Notes under the pieces: model-generated
What the model was told of the DNA's origin: nothing
Seen by the model: the letters and a program-made list of their open reading frames with translations, nothing else
Database searches by the model: none
In this document: positions 55,344 to 64,000 of the stretch, piece by piece
How positions within the stretch are numbered: the stretch's first letter is position 1
Layout: every line of letters begins with the position of its first letter
Translations under genes and position numbers: made by a program
Assembly (NCBI GenBank): GCA_029251525.1
Contig: JAQXDE010000036.1
Coordinates: forward strand, 58,438-122,437
Reading direction: 5' to 3'
DNA: 64,000 nt
Source: Saprospiraceae bacterium
GTDB taxonomy: Bacteria > Bacteroidota > Bacteroidia > Chitinophagales > Saprospiraceae

Positions 55344-56825
55344 TTAAGCAATTAAATCCTTTATCACCTTTCCATGTACATCGGTCAATCGGAATCTTCG
55401 ACCTTGATATTTATAAGTCATTTTTTCATGGTCGATTCCTAATTGATGTAGCATTGTTGCTTGAAAATCATGAACATGAACTGGGTCTTTGACAATATTA
55501 TACCCTAACTCATCTGTCTCTCCATAAACTACTCCCGGCTTCACTCCACCGCCTGCCATAAAAATGCTAAAAGATCTTGGATGATGATCTCTACCATAAT
55601 TGGTGTCAGTCAAAGTACCTTGTGAATAATTAGTTCTTCCAAATTCTCCTCCCCAAATGACTAAGGTATCTTCAAGCATTCCTCTTTGCTTCAAGTCCAT
55701 AATTAACGCTGCGGTTGCTTGATCCACATCTTTTGCTTGGCCTGCAATTTGGGTTGGTAAATTTTCATGTTGATCCCACCCCATATGATAAAGTTGGATA
55801 AATCGAACATCTTGTTCCGCCAATCTTCTTGCTAATAAACAGTTAGCAGCAAATGTTCCTGGTTGCATAGAATCTGATCCATACATCTGATAAATATGAT
55901 CTGGCTCTTTGGTAATATCAACAACATCAGGAACGGAAGTTTGCATTTTATATGCCATTTCGTATTGAGCAATTCGACTGCTTATTTCAGGATCGCCAAA
56001 TTCTTCAAGTTGTTTGGAATTTAATTCTGCGATATGGTCGAGCATTTTTCTTCGGCTCACTCGGTCGATTCCATCGGGATCTTTGAGGTATAGAACTGGA
56101 TCTTTTCCGGAACGAAATTGAACACCTTGATGTAAGGAATGTAAAAATCCATTTCCCCACAATCGAGAATAAAGTGGCTGTCCAAATTTTCGACCTGTTC
56201 CTCTCGATAATAAAACAGTAAATGTTGGAAGATTATCATTCATACTCCCCATACCATAACTTAACCAAGAACCCATGCAGGGTCGACCGGGTTGCTGCGA
56301 TCCTGTTTGGAAAAAAGTAATAGCAGGATCGTGATTAATTGCTTCAGTGTGCATGGATTTAATGATACATAAATCATCAACTATTTTAGAAGTATAAGGC
56401 ATCAAATCTGACATGTAAGTTCCGTTTGCTCCTTGCTGGGAAAATCCAAATTGCGAACCTACCATCGGAAACGAGTCTTGTCCAGATGTCATTCCTGTTA
56501 ACCGCTGCCCATTTCGAATAGAGTCGGGAAGTTCTTCTCCCCGTCTTTGGTTTAGCATTGGTTTGTAATCAAAGAGTTCTAATTGAGATGGGCCACCACT
56601 TTGAAAAAGATAAATAACCCGTTTTGCTTTTGGAGCAAAATGTGGCGCATCTAAAATTCCTTGAAGATTATTTTTTTGAGTAAAAATCCCATTTTCAGAT
56701 TTATCAAATAAATTGCATCCTCCGAGTAAATTCGATAAAGCAGCCACACCTATTCCTGTAGCTGATTTGGAAAAAAATGCTCGACGGTTCATCTGATATT
56801 CTCTTTCTTTTATTATTTTACTCAT
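55344..56825 (-). CDS. DUF1501 family protein, Tat-exported
   Basis: A 493-residue DUF1501 protein (alkaline-phosphatase/sulfatase-like fold). The Tat signal is MNRRAFFSKSATGIGVAALS, preceded by 11 residues of extension; the ATG at 56792 is an alternative start. Typical motifs are RVIYLFQSGGPSQLELFDYK, HTEAINHDPAITFFQTGS, YHMGWDQHENLP, and VIWGGEFGRTNYSQGTLTDT, then GRDHHPRSFSIFMAGGG. A possible lipobox (LLGGC) follows the signal. The family is always beside DUF1553/DUF1549 genes, as here (26 bases upstream), and is thought to form a partnership with them; the reaction is unknown. The pair is a hallmark of Planctomycetes but also occurs in Bacteroidota. Confidence 0.92.
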   Translation of the reverse strand: MSKIIKEREYQMNRRAFFSKSATGIGVAALSNLLGGCNLFDKSENGIFTQKNNLQGILDAPHFAPKAKRVIYLFQSGGPSQLELFDYKPMLNQRRGEELPDSIRNGQRLTGMTSGQDSFPMVGSQFGFSQQGANGTYMSDLMPYTSKIVDDLCIIKSMHTEAINHDPAITFFQTGSQQPGRPCMGSWLSYGMGSMNDNLPTFTVLLSRGTGRKFGQPLYSRLWGNGFLHSLHQGVQFRSGKDPVLYLKDPDGIDRVSRRKMLDHIAELNSKQLEEFGDPEISSRIAQYEMAYKMQTSVPDVVDITKEPDHIYQMYGSDSMQPGTFAANCLLARRLAEQDVRFIQLYHMGWDQHENLPTQIAGQAKDVDQATAALIMDLKQRGMLEDTLVIWGGEFGRTNYSQGTLTDTNYGRDHHPRSFSIFMAGGGVKPGVVYGETDELGYNIVKDPVHVHDFQATMLHQLGIDHEKMTYKYQGRRFRLTDVHGKVIKDLIA

Positions 56826-56851
56826 GCTTATTTTTATTTAAAATTAGGAAT

Positions 56852-59197
56852 TTATCCCTTCGTAATCGTTTCATCTAAATTAAAAATTACATTAGCTATT
56901 ATCGTATAAGCTGCCAATTCAGGTTCTTTTAATAAATCTATTTGGGGATATTCTCCAATTTTCAACAATGCTTTTGCATCCTTCAAAGATTTTTCGAATT
57001 TAATTTTCTCTTCTTTATAAAATGCCAACAAATTATTTAATTCATCCGTCGTAATTTCTCTTGAAGTGGCTAACCGGAACATCATTGAAATTCTTTGTTC
57101 TAAATCTTTTTCTTTTTCAATAGCTTGATAAGCCAACACTCTCGATGCTTCTATAATTTGAGGATCATTGAGCATGACCAAGGCTTGAAGAGGAGTACTT
57201 GTGGTTGATCTTCTTACAGCACAAACATCTCTTGTTGTCGCATCAAAAGTCATCATACTTGGAGGAGGAACTGTTCTCTTCCAAAAAGTATAAATACTTC
57301 GACGATAAATTTTTGTACCTGTATCTTGAATATATTTTGCTAAACTACCACCACCACCACCGACAGTTTCAGACCAAAGACCAGCGGGTTGGTAAGGTTT
57401 AACACTTGGTCCGCCCACTGTTCTATCTAACAAACCACTTGTAGCAAGTGCATGATCTCGAATCATTTCTGCTGAAAGTCGTTGACGAGACGCTCTAGCT
57501 AAAAAATTATTTTCAGGGTCAAATTCAATTAACTCTTTGGTCACTTTAGAGGACTTTTGATAAGTGGCAGACATAACCATTGTTTTTAGTAACACTTTCA
57601 AATCCCAGTTATTATCCATCAAATTTGTAGCTAACCAATCTAACAATTCAGGATGTGTCGGCAATGAACCTTGATTACCAAAATCATCAGGTGTTCCAAC
57701 AATTCCTTTTCCAAAACATTGCTGCCATAGTCGGTTGACGGTTACCCTCGCTGTGAGTGGATTATCTTTAGAAAAAAGCCAATTTGATAGTCCAAGTCTA
57801 TCTTTAGAAAATTTATCATCAAATTCTAAAATGGATTTCGGCATTTCGGCATTAACAGGAATCGATGGATTATCGTACGCACCTCGTTTAAGAATATATG
57901 CTTGCCTTTTTTCAGTCATTTCTTCCATGACCATCAAAGGGATTTCCTCGAGAGTATCAAGGTTGTTAATGAAAGTTAAAGTTTCTTCAATTTCTTTTTG
58001 AGAAATCTTGATGTATGGTTTTGGAATCGCTCCGTATGGTTCTATCAATCCTTGTTCAGGAACATTATTGAAAAAACTAAACAAGCTGTAGTAATCTTTT
58101 TGTTTAATTGCATCGTATTTATGATCATGACATTTGGCACATTCAAAAGTCAATCCTAAGAATGCTGTTCCAAAAGTTTGTGTTCGATCTGAAACATATT
58201 CAACTCGATACTCTTCTGGAATAACACCTCCCTCTTGTGTGATTTTATGATTTCGATTAAATGCAGTTGCGATTATTTGTTCTCTAGTAGGATTGGGTAA
58301 AAGGTCTCCAGCTAATTGCCAAGTGACAAACTGATCGTAAGGCATATTTTTTTTAAAGGCATGAATAACCCAATCTCTCCAAGGAAACATAATACGTTCC
58401 AAATCATCTTGGTAACCATGAGAATCAGCGTAGCGTGATATATCCAACCAATTTGTCGCCATCGCTTCTGCATAGGCATCAGTTTTTAACAATCTATCTA
58501 CAACTTTCTCAAAAGCGTCAAGAGTAGCGTCTTTTTCAAAGTTATCTATTTCTTCAAGAGTAGGAGGTAGGCCAGTCAAATCAAAAGTTACTCGTCGAAT
58601 AAGTTGTGTTTTGGTTGCCATACCCATTGATTTTAATTTCTGAGCATTGAGTTTTGCCAAAACAAAATTATCTATTTCATTATTTATTTTTCCCTCTGAT
58701 ATTTCTGGGACATCCACATCCTTAATCGGTAGAAATGACCAATGCTCTTTCCACTCAGCACCTTGTTCAATCCATTTTTTTAAAATCTCTTTTTCATAAT
58801 TATTTAGAGTCAAATTTGATTCAGGCGTTGGCATCATTTCTTCAGAGACTCCTGAAAAAATTCTATCAACTAACGTACTATTTTCTACATCATATGGAAC
58901 AATAGCAAAGTGATCTTTATTTTTTCCCAAAGCAGCGAATGCACCCTCCTTGGTATCAAATCTCAGGTTTTCTTTCCGGGTATTCTCATCAGGACCATGG
59001 CAAGTAAAGCAACGATCAGATAATATAGGTTTTACATGGAAATTAAAATCTATCTTATCAGGAATTGTTTTTGTAATAGAGGTGGAGGAGGTTATTTGAT
59101 CTGTTTTACAGCTAGTTTGAAAAAGTGATAATACTATAATTACTAGACAACAAATAATTACACATTGGAATGGTATGTTTGGTTTATTAATAGACAT
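56852..59197 (-). CDS. DUF1549/DUF1553 protein with planctomycete-type cytochrome c domain
   Basis: A 781-residue lipoprotein (Cys30 in FQTSC). The heme motif is C63-F-T-C-H in the PSCyt1-type domain (DENTRKENLRFDTKEGAFA, and distal-Met region EEMMPTPESNLT). A DUF1549 region follows (FDLTGLPPTLEEIDNF, TNWLDISRYADSHGY), then DUF1553 (NRLWQQCFGKGIVGTPDDFG, HPELLDWLATNLMDNNWDLK). The frame extends to a TTG at 59215, but the ATG at 59197 gives a compact signal peptide and is preferred. It probably works with the DUF1501 partner in a heme-dependent periplasmic reaction on sulfated or amino-sugar glycans; this is inference. A terminator precedes it. Confidence 0.9.
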   Translation of the reverse strand: MSINKPNIPFQCVIICCLVIIVLSLFQTSCKTDQITSSTSITKTIPDKIDFNFHVKPILSDRCFTCHGPDENTRKENLRFDTKEGAFAALGKNKDHFAIVPYDVENSTLVDRIFSGVSEEMMPTPESNLTLNNYEKEILKKWIEQGAEWKEHWSFLPIKDVDVPEISEGKINNEIDNFVLAKLNAQKLKSMGMATKTQLIRRVTFDLTGLPPTLEEIDNFEKDATLDAFEKVVDRLLKTDAYAEAMATNWLDISRYADSHGYQDDLERIMFPWRDWVIHAFKKNMPYDQFVTWQLAGDLLPNPTREQIIATAFNRNHKITQEGGVIPEEYRVEYVSDRTQTFGTAFLGLTFECAKCHDHKYDAIKQKDYYSLFSFFNNVPEQGLIEPYGAIPKPYIKISQKEIEETLTFINNLDTLEEIPLMVMEEMTEKRQAYILKRGAYDNPSIPVNAEMPKSILEFDDKFSKDRLGLSNWLFSKDNPLTARVTVNRLWQQCFGKGIVGTPDDFGNQGSLPTHPELLDWLATNLMDNNWDLKVLLKTMVMSATYQKSSKVTKELIEFDPENNFLARASRQRLSAEMIRDHALATSGLLDRTVGGPSVKPYQPAGLWSETVGGGGGSLAKYIQDTGTKIYRRSIYTFWKRTVPPPSMMTFDATTRDVCAVRRSTTSTPLQALVMLNDPQIIEASRVLAYQAIEKEKDLEQRISMMFRLATSREITTDELNNLLAFYKEEKIKFEKSLKDAKALLKIGEYPQIDLLKEPELAAYTIIANVIFNLDETITKG

Positions 59198-59239
59198 GAT
59201 TTTATTACTTTTCAAATAAAAAAAGTGTTAAAAAAGAAA

Positions 59240-59278
59240 TATTAAAAAAACACAGATGAGTAAAATACTCATCTGTGT
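59240..59278 (-). terminator. Intrinsic terminator between SusD and DUF1553 genes
   Basis: Read on the minus strand, a perfect 13-bp stem (59266-59278 with 59250-59262) with a three-base loop runs into a seven-T tract. It lies within the operon after SusD and before the DUF1553 gene, and would limit read-through. Confidence 0.85.
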
Positions 59279-59313
59279 AGTAAAACTTTATTAATCTATT
59301 TTATGAAACCAAA

Positions 59314-60816
59314 TTATTTATCCCACCAAACTGGAACAGTCATCATATTTACAAAATCAGTAGTCATACCTTGACGCGACAATGCCTCATCTAAATTTGG
59401 ATTTAATCCAATTTCACCTCCACCATAAAGCATTCGTACTGGAATTGTCCCACCAGTTGCATTTCCTGGATAATTCACAGGAGTAAGTGTGGGTGTTCCT
59501 GTTCTTCTCCAATTAGCATAAGACTCATATTCATTTAAAAAAGTAGCGGCCCAATATTGCCATCCAATTTGCTCAAAGGAATCATTATAAGGGTTGGCTG
59601 CTAGGTAGGCATCAACTGTTGCATCATCTACTGCTAATGAAGCATCGTAGATTTCCCATTGCTGCATACCACCTCTTACTCCGTTATTATAAAAAGTCTC
59701 TGCATCACCAGATGCCCAGCCTCTTTTAATTGCCTCAGCAATCAGAAGTTGAGTTTCCGCATAAGTTTGGAAAACCATAGGAGAAGATACTTTTACCAAT
59801 AAAGGATTAAAAGAACTAAAGTCGTCTTTTGATGTACCAGTTGGATTGTCTTGAATAGTTGTTTCATCCAAGCCATTTGGCATACCATTATGACCACCTC
59901 CATTTACAGGTGCAACTCCAAAGATATCTAAACGACCATCTCCAGTACTCATCATCCAATCCACCAATGTATTACTCAAACGAGGGCAATCATCGCCAAA
60001 TCCAGAAGATGCATCCAATACTTGACCAATTCCATTTTGATTAATTCCTTCTGGACCTGAAGTATGCTGAATAAAAGCATTATCAGCATTACTTTCCATT
60101 ACCCCACCTGCAATTGCTTTGGCAGTCCAGGCTTGAGCTGTTGCTGCATCTGCCTCAGAAAGTCGCATAGCCAAACGTAACATTAAAGAATGTCCAAATT
60201 TTTTCCATTGATTGGTATCTCCACCATATATTAGATCTCCAGCTCCAAAACCACCAGAACCTCCTAAAAGATTAATTCCACTCTCCAATTCACTTAGCAT
60301 ATCCGCATAAATAGCATCCTGAGCATCATATTTTGGAAAATCTATTCCTTCCAAAAATCCTTTTCCTGCTTCCGAATATGGGATGTCTCCATATAAATCA
60401 GTTAACCTATGGAAAATAACAACTCTCCAAATTTTGGCCATTCCCAACATTGTAGGATCACTATTTTCAGCAGTTTCTAATGTATTGATTAAGTCTTGCA
60501 TATCTTTGACTTGCTCGGTATAAGCTCTGTCAAATAATGAAGAAGAATATCCTCCATTCCAAGTATATTTATCTCCAGTCCAATATCCACATGTGGATGC
60601 AAAATGCTGCATCATCATAGAAGAATAAATCAGACCTGCTCGCCAATTTTCATATCTACCTCCAGAGGTTCTTAGTTGTACCCATGTGAATTGAAACTGA
60701 GGATTAATTTCAGGGGAGGCTGTAGGATTGACATTTAGTTCATCGAATCCATCATCACAAGATGTTTGAAACATCATGAGTGCAAAGACTATTAAAATAT
60801 ATTTTAAAAATTTCAT
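59314..60816 (-). CDS. susD: SusD/RagB family outer-membrane glycan-binding lipoprotein
   Basis: A 500-residue surface lipoprotein. A lipobox ends at Cys20 (MFQTSC), followed by acidic DDGFDELNVNPTASPEI, a form common in surface-exported Bacteroidota lipoproteins. It belongs to the SusD_2 (PF12771-like) group by its helical order: ENWRAGLIYSSMMMQHFAST, KIWRVVIFHRLTDLYGDIPY, HSLMLRLAMRLSEADAATAQ, AETQLLIAEAIKRGW. It caps the SusC transporter and binds oligosaccharide. It lies 55 bp after the SusC gene and before the terminator at 59240-59278. The symbol denotes family only. Confidence 0.95.
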   Translation of the reverse strand: MKFLKYILIVFALMMFQTSCDDGFDELNVNPTASPEINPQFQFTWVQLRTSGGRYENWRAGLIYSSMMMQHFASTCGYWTGDKYTWNGGYSSSLFDRAYTEQVKDMQDLINTLETAENSDPTMLGMAKIWRVVIFHRLTDLYGDIPYSEAGKGFLEGIDFPKYDAQDAIYADMLSELESGINLLGGSGGFGAGDLIYGGDTNQWKKFGHSLMLRLAMRLSEADAATAQAWTAKAIAGGVMESNADNAFIQHTSGPEGINQNGIGQVLDASSGFGDDCPRLSNTLVDWMMSTGDGRLDIFGVAPVNGGGHNGMPNGLDETTIQDNPTGTSKDDFSSFNPLLVKVSSPMVFQTYAETQLLIAEAIKRGWASGDAETFYNNGVRGGMQQWEIYDASLAVDDATVDAYLAANPYNDSFEQIGWQYWAATFLNEYESYANWRRTGTPTLTPVNYPGNATGGTIPVRMLYGGGEIGLNPNLDEALSRQGMTTDFVNMMTVPVWWDK

Positions 60817-60871
60817 GTTCTATTTATTTTTACCAGTTGTACTAGAACTAACTGATTTTTATCAAAAAAAA

Positions 60872-63800
60872 TTAAAACTTAACACCAAGGTTGAATTGAA
60901 GTGCTCTAGTTTGAGGTACTCCAAACATTTCCAAACCTTGTCCATTACCAGAAGTGTAAGTTGACTCTGGGTCAATATTATCTACACTACTTGAAATCAA
61001 CCAAAGATTTCTACCTGCAATACCAATGTTAACTGATTCAAAAGGAAGATTCCCTAATTTTGATTTTGGTAAGTTATAAGAAAACACTAATTCTCTTAAT
61101 TTGATAAAGTCGGCTTTCTCAACAAATTGCTCAGAAATATTAAAAGCGATTCTTTGGTAGTAGTCTTCTACATTTTCAGCAGCTACCGCACCAATACCAG
61201 TTTCTCTTCCTTCCAAAGTATTTTTATGCAATCCGTAGTTATAAGCATAAGCATTTGTTGCAGCATAAATATAACCTCCTGACTTAGAATCAATCAAAAA
61301 GCTAAGAGACATATTTTTATATGTAAACGTATTACTGATTCCAATAGAAGTAGGGTGAACACCTGTTCCCATCGGAACTAAATCTCCCCTTACTGGCAAT
61401 CCATCATCATCTAAAATGATGTTTCCACTTGCATCTCTGGAATATTCAAAACCCATAATCTGACTATATGGTAAACCTTCAACAGCCTCGATATAAGCAT
61501 TTCGAGTTCTACTTTCTTCTAATCGAATAGTTTCTCTACTAGCTCCTTCCTCTATTTCCTCCGTCAACAAACGAAGTACTTTATTATTATTCTTTGCGTA
61601 GTTGAAAGATACATCCCATCGGAAATCTTTATTCTTTACAGGTGATCCATAAAGCATTAATTCTATTCCTTTATTCTCAATACTTCCAACATTTACAGTC
61701 TTGCTTCCAAATCCAGATGTAGGAGATACTCCTGCACCAATGATATCATTAAGTGTCTTCTTATTATAGACAGATAAATCCACACCTAATCTATTTTGTA
61801 AAACTCTAAGATCTAAACCAAACTCTAACTCTTGAGAAGTTAATGGTACTAAACCAATAGGTGGGATACTACCATTGGAAACACCTCCAAGTGGATTACC
61901 ATTATGTCCTTGACCAAACACACCATAATTAAGTGATAATAGGTAAGGATCTGCGGCACCACCACCTACTTCTGCATAAGTAAATCTTACTTTTGCAAAA
62001 TCAATTTGAGAAGGCAACTCAACTAAATCAGAAACAACTGCGCTAATTCCAGCAGAATAGTAAAGCTCACTATTGTCAGCAGTATTATCTGCATCAGTTA
62101 AAGTAGAAAACCAATCATTTCTTGCTGTGGCTGTTAAATATATTGCTTTTTTGATTGCAATCTCTGCTGAACCAAAAATAGAGTTTATTCCTAATTCTCG
62201 AATATTATAAATAGTTGACCGGTTGCCTGCATTACCTAGAGTATGTAAAAATGGAATAGCAAAATTATTACCACTACCTCCTACAGTCTCAAAAGAATTA
62301 GTCATACTGTTACCTCCTACAAAAAGACTCAAACCAATTGTTTCGTTTAAATCTTTGTCATATCCAAGTATTAACTCTGAGTTAAGTTCTTGGAAATTAT
62401 TAGATTGCTCATCTATTGCTGCAAAAGGCTGATAGCCAGTTCCATAAGGTTCTAAATTCGTTCTTCTTCTGTTATATCGATCCATAGATATTCTTCCCCT
62501 AGCATATAATCCATCGTATATATCATAACGTAATTGGATATTTCCAATCATTCTGTTTTTTGCAGATTTATTATAAAACTGGTAAGCACTCCAATATGGA
62601 TTGGTAATAAAAATGTTATCATTGTATAGAAGCTCCGTTCCATCTTCATTTGCCCCAAATTTATCAGTAGTCCCTTTCAATGTTTCAATATCAATAGATG
62701 CAGGTAAAACTTGCGCTACATAATTAGCATTTCCTGGAGCATCAGAAAGTCTTGCTCTATTATTTACCGTTTCATTGATGTAATTAACACCAACTGTTCC
62801 AGAGAGTTTTTCACTAAATTTAGCTCCAACTTTTACTGTGAAATTATATCGATCCAAACCAGAATTAGGTAAAACATCTTTATTATTTAATGCTGATCCA
62901 GAAAAACGAAAATTGTACTTTTCGTCTCCTCCTGTAAGTGTCAAGGTATTTGAAAAAGTAGTTCCTGTTCGATAGAATCTCCCTACATTATTATCTACTG
63001 CAGAGTACGGTCGACTTTGACCGTCAAATTGCATTACGCTACTTCCATCTAATTTTCCTCCCCAAGAAATTAATCCTTGTGCCAATGCTTCCTCTTGAGT
63101 AGTAGGTTTTGCTCCATTTAACCCATGACCATATTGATCTTGAAAGTCTAATTGGTTAATTATGTTTTCTGTTCTTACTTGACTACTAAATTCAACTCCA
63201 ATTCCTTTTCTATTACTACCAGATTTAGTTGTAATTAAAATAACACCATTTGAAGCTCTAGAACCATAAAGTGCCGCCGCTGAATTTCCTTTCAAAATAG
63301 TATAAGTTTCAATATCATCGGGATTTAAACTAGAAATTCCATCTCCCCAATCTTGTCCGCCCCACATTCCTGCAGAACCTAAATTTTGGTTATCAATTGG
63401 TACACCATCCACTACATAAAGTGGTTGATTGTTACCACCAATAGAGCTGTTTCCTCGTATAACAACACGAGTCGATCCACCAGCACCAGTTGCAGTACTT
63501 GAAACATTAACTCCAGCCACTTTTCCAGAAAGAGATTGAATCACATTCATAGAACGAGCTGCAGAAAAATTCTCGCCACCGACTTCTGTTACTGAATAAG
63601 ATAAAGCTTTTTTATCTTTTTGAATCCCAAGAGCAGTTACGACAACTTCATCAAGTGCCAAACCTTCTTGTAATACTACATCTAAAATACTTTGACCTCC
63701 TACTACAATACTTTGACTAGCAAAGCCAGTATAAGAAAAGTTAAGAGTTGCACCATCCGAAATATCTAAAGTATAATTACCTTCTATATCTGAAGAGGTA

Positions 63801-63946
63801 CCATTGTCTGTTCCTGCCTCTAATATTGCTACCCCTATCAAAGGGAAGCCATCAGAACCAGTAACATTTCCTGAGACTCTTTTTTGAGCCAAAGCTGTCA
63901 TTGATCCTAAAAGAAGGAACAAAAAACACAGTAAATGATTTTTCAT
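60872..63946 (-). CDS. susC: SusC/RagA family TonB-linked outer-membrane transporter
   Basis: A 1024-residue TonB-dependent glycan importer. The signal peptide ends near residue 20 (MTALAQ). The CarboxypepD_reg-like domain covers about 24-95. The SusC signature is LDEVVVTALGIQKDKKALSY near 100. The plug includes RVVIRGNSSIGGNNQPLYVV (near 155-175) and LKGNSAAALYGSRASNGVIL, the conserved end of the plug. A 22-strand barrel fills the rest and ends in the aromatic LQFNLGVKF. It imports oligosaccharides trapped by SusD. The start is 54 bp from the window edge, so its promoter is mostly outside. The symbol denotes family only. Confidence 0.96.
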   Translation of the reverse strand: MKNHLLCFLFLLLGSMTALAQKRVSGNVTGSDGFPLIGVAILEAGTDNGTSSDIEGNYTLDISDGATLNFSYTGFASQSIVVGGQSILDVVLQEGLALDEVVVTALGIQKDKKALSYSVTEVGGENFSAARSMNVIQSLSGKVAGVNVSSTATGAGGSTRVVIRGNSSIGGNNQPLYVVDGVPIDNQNLGSAGMWGGQDWGDGISSLNPDDIETYTILKGNSAAALYGSRASNGVILITTKSGSNRKGIGVEFSSQVRTENIINQLDFQDQYGHGLNGAKPTTQEEALAQGLISWGGKLDGSSVMQFDGQSRPYSAVDNNVGRFYRTGTTFSNTLTLTGGDEKYNFRFSGSALNNKDVLPNSGLDRYNFTVKVGAKFSEKLSGTVGVNYINETVNNRARLSDAPGNANYVAQVLPASIDIETLKGTTDKFGANEDGTELLYNDNIFITNPYWSAYQFYNKSAKNRMIGNIQLRYDIYDGLYARGRISMDRYNRRRTNLEPYGTGYQPFAAIDEQSNNFQELNSELILGYDKDLNETIGLSLFVGGNSMTNSFETVGGSGNNFAIPFLHTLGNAGNRSTIYNIRELGINSIFGSAEIAIKKAIYLTATARNDWFSTLTDADNTADNSELYYSAGISAVVSDLVELPSQIDFAKVRFTYAEVGGGAADPYLLSLNYGVFGQGHNGNPLGGVSNGSIPPIGLVPLTSQELEFGLDLRVLQNRLGVDLSVYNKKTLNDIIGAGVSPTSGFGSKTVNVGSIENKGIELMLYGSPVKNKDFRWDVSFNYAKNNNKVLRLLTEEIEEGASRETIRLEESRTRNAYIEAVEGLPYSQIMGFEYSRDASGNIILDDDGLPVRGDLVPMGTGVHPTSIGISNTFTYKNMSLSFLIDSKSGGYIYAATNAYAYNYGLHKNTLEGRETGIGAVAAENVEDYYQRIAFNISEQFVEKADFIKLRELVFSYNLPKSKLGNLPFESVNIGIAGRNLWLISSSVDNIDPESTYTSGNGQGLEMFGVPQTRALQFNLGVKF

Positions 63947-63968
63947 AATTAAAAGTTTTGTTTTAACT

Positions 63969-64000
63969 AAATGATTTAAATAAATGATTTAAATAAATGA
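63969..64000. repeat. 13-bp tandem repeat upstream of SusC gene
   Basis: The 13-base unit AAATGATTTAAAT occurs at 63969-63981 and 63982-63994, with a partial third copy to the window end. It lies 23 bases upstream of the SusC start and may continue outside the window. Confidence 0.7.

Noticed and set aside
1..64000. tRNA, rRNA, riboswitch, prophage and intact insertion sequence genes
   Set aside because: None was seen by reading both strands: no CCA-ended cloverleaf, no transposase or integrase motifs, and no conserved riboswitch core recognised.

Overview
The window is AT-rich chromosomal DNA (about one third G+C by eye) from a member of the Bacteroidota. The markers are a SusC/SusD pair, a TonB receptor with a DUF4249 lipoprotein, a hybrid two-component regulator, many lipoproteins, five proteins ending in type IX secretion (T9SS) sorting domains, and TAnnTTTG-type promoters with no Shine-Dalgarno sites. 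The gene set suggests a marine or free-living, Saprospiria-like lineage, but genus cannot be judged. No rRNA, tRNA, CRISPR array, prophage or intact insertion sequence was seen.

Left part (1-21139), secretion and surface functions. A gene tail (1-69) is followed by an exported-looking class V aminotransferase on the minus strand, a TonB receptor with DUF4249 lipoprotein, a T9SS-sorted adhesin-like protein, an ECF sigma factor overlapping a membrane-anchored beta-barrel-like protein, a four-repeat fasciclin protein, a CotH-kinase/lamin-tail protein, a PhnA-like zinc-ribbon protein (minus strand), and a 1366-residue subtilase with PKD domains. The fasciclin, CotH and subtilase proteins all end in T9SS sorting domains.

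Middle part (21366-38185), exported sugar chemistry and regulation. This holds a Tat-signal lipoprotein of the sugar phosphate isomerase family, a ThuA/PQQ-sugar-dehydrogenase/cytochrome c fusion followed by a GH20 hexosaminidase, a Tat-exported Gfo/Idh/MocA oxidoreductase, a cytoplasmic saccharopine-dehydrogenase-like enzyme, a T9SS-sorted endonuclease/phosphatase-family protein, and a hybrid histidine kinase/response regulator/AraC protein that is the best candidate regulator of the polysaccharide-utilisation genes.

Right part (38268-63946), a polysaccharide utilisation locus. The main minus-strand unit reads SusC, SusD, an intrinsic terminator, a DUF1549/DUF1553 cytochrome-type protein, a DUF1501 protein, an NHL-propeller protein, GH20 beta-hexosaminidase and GH33 sialidase. 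A second minus-strand unit reads CBM9-like lipoprotein, sulfatase, a DUF2231/cytochrome c/LRR membrane protein and a second ThuA/PQQ/cytochrome c fusion. A divergent PHP (CehA/McbA-like) metallohydrolase lies between them. Sialidase, hexosaminidase and sulfatase together point to sialylated, sulfated, amino-sugar-rich glycoconjugates.

The most notable feature is that five neighbouring proteins of unrelated families (heme membrane protein, sulfatase, PHP hydrolase, sialidase, GH20) end in the same discoidin-like module, four of them preceded by a chitobiase-C-terminal-like domain. The locus also combines hydrolases with several heme and PQQ proteins typical of Planctomycetes and Verrucomicrobia, which suggests that oxidation is coupled to glycan breakdown. 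All family names come from motif recognition by eye; no database search was run.
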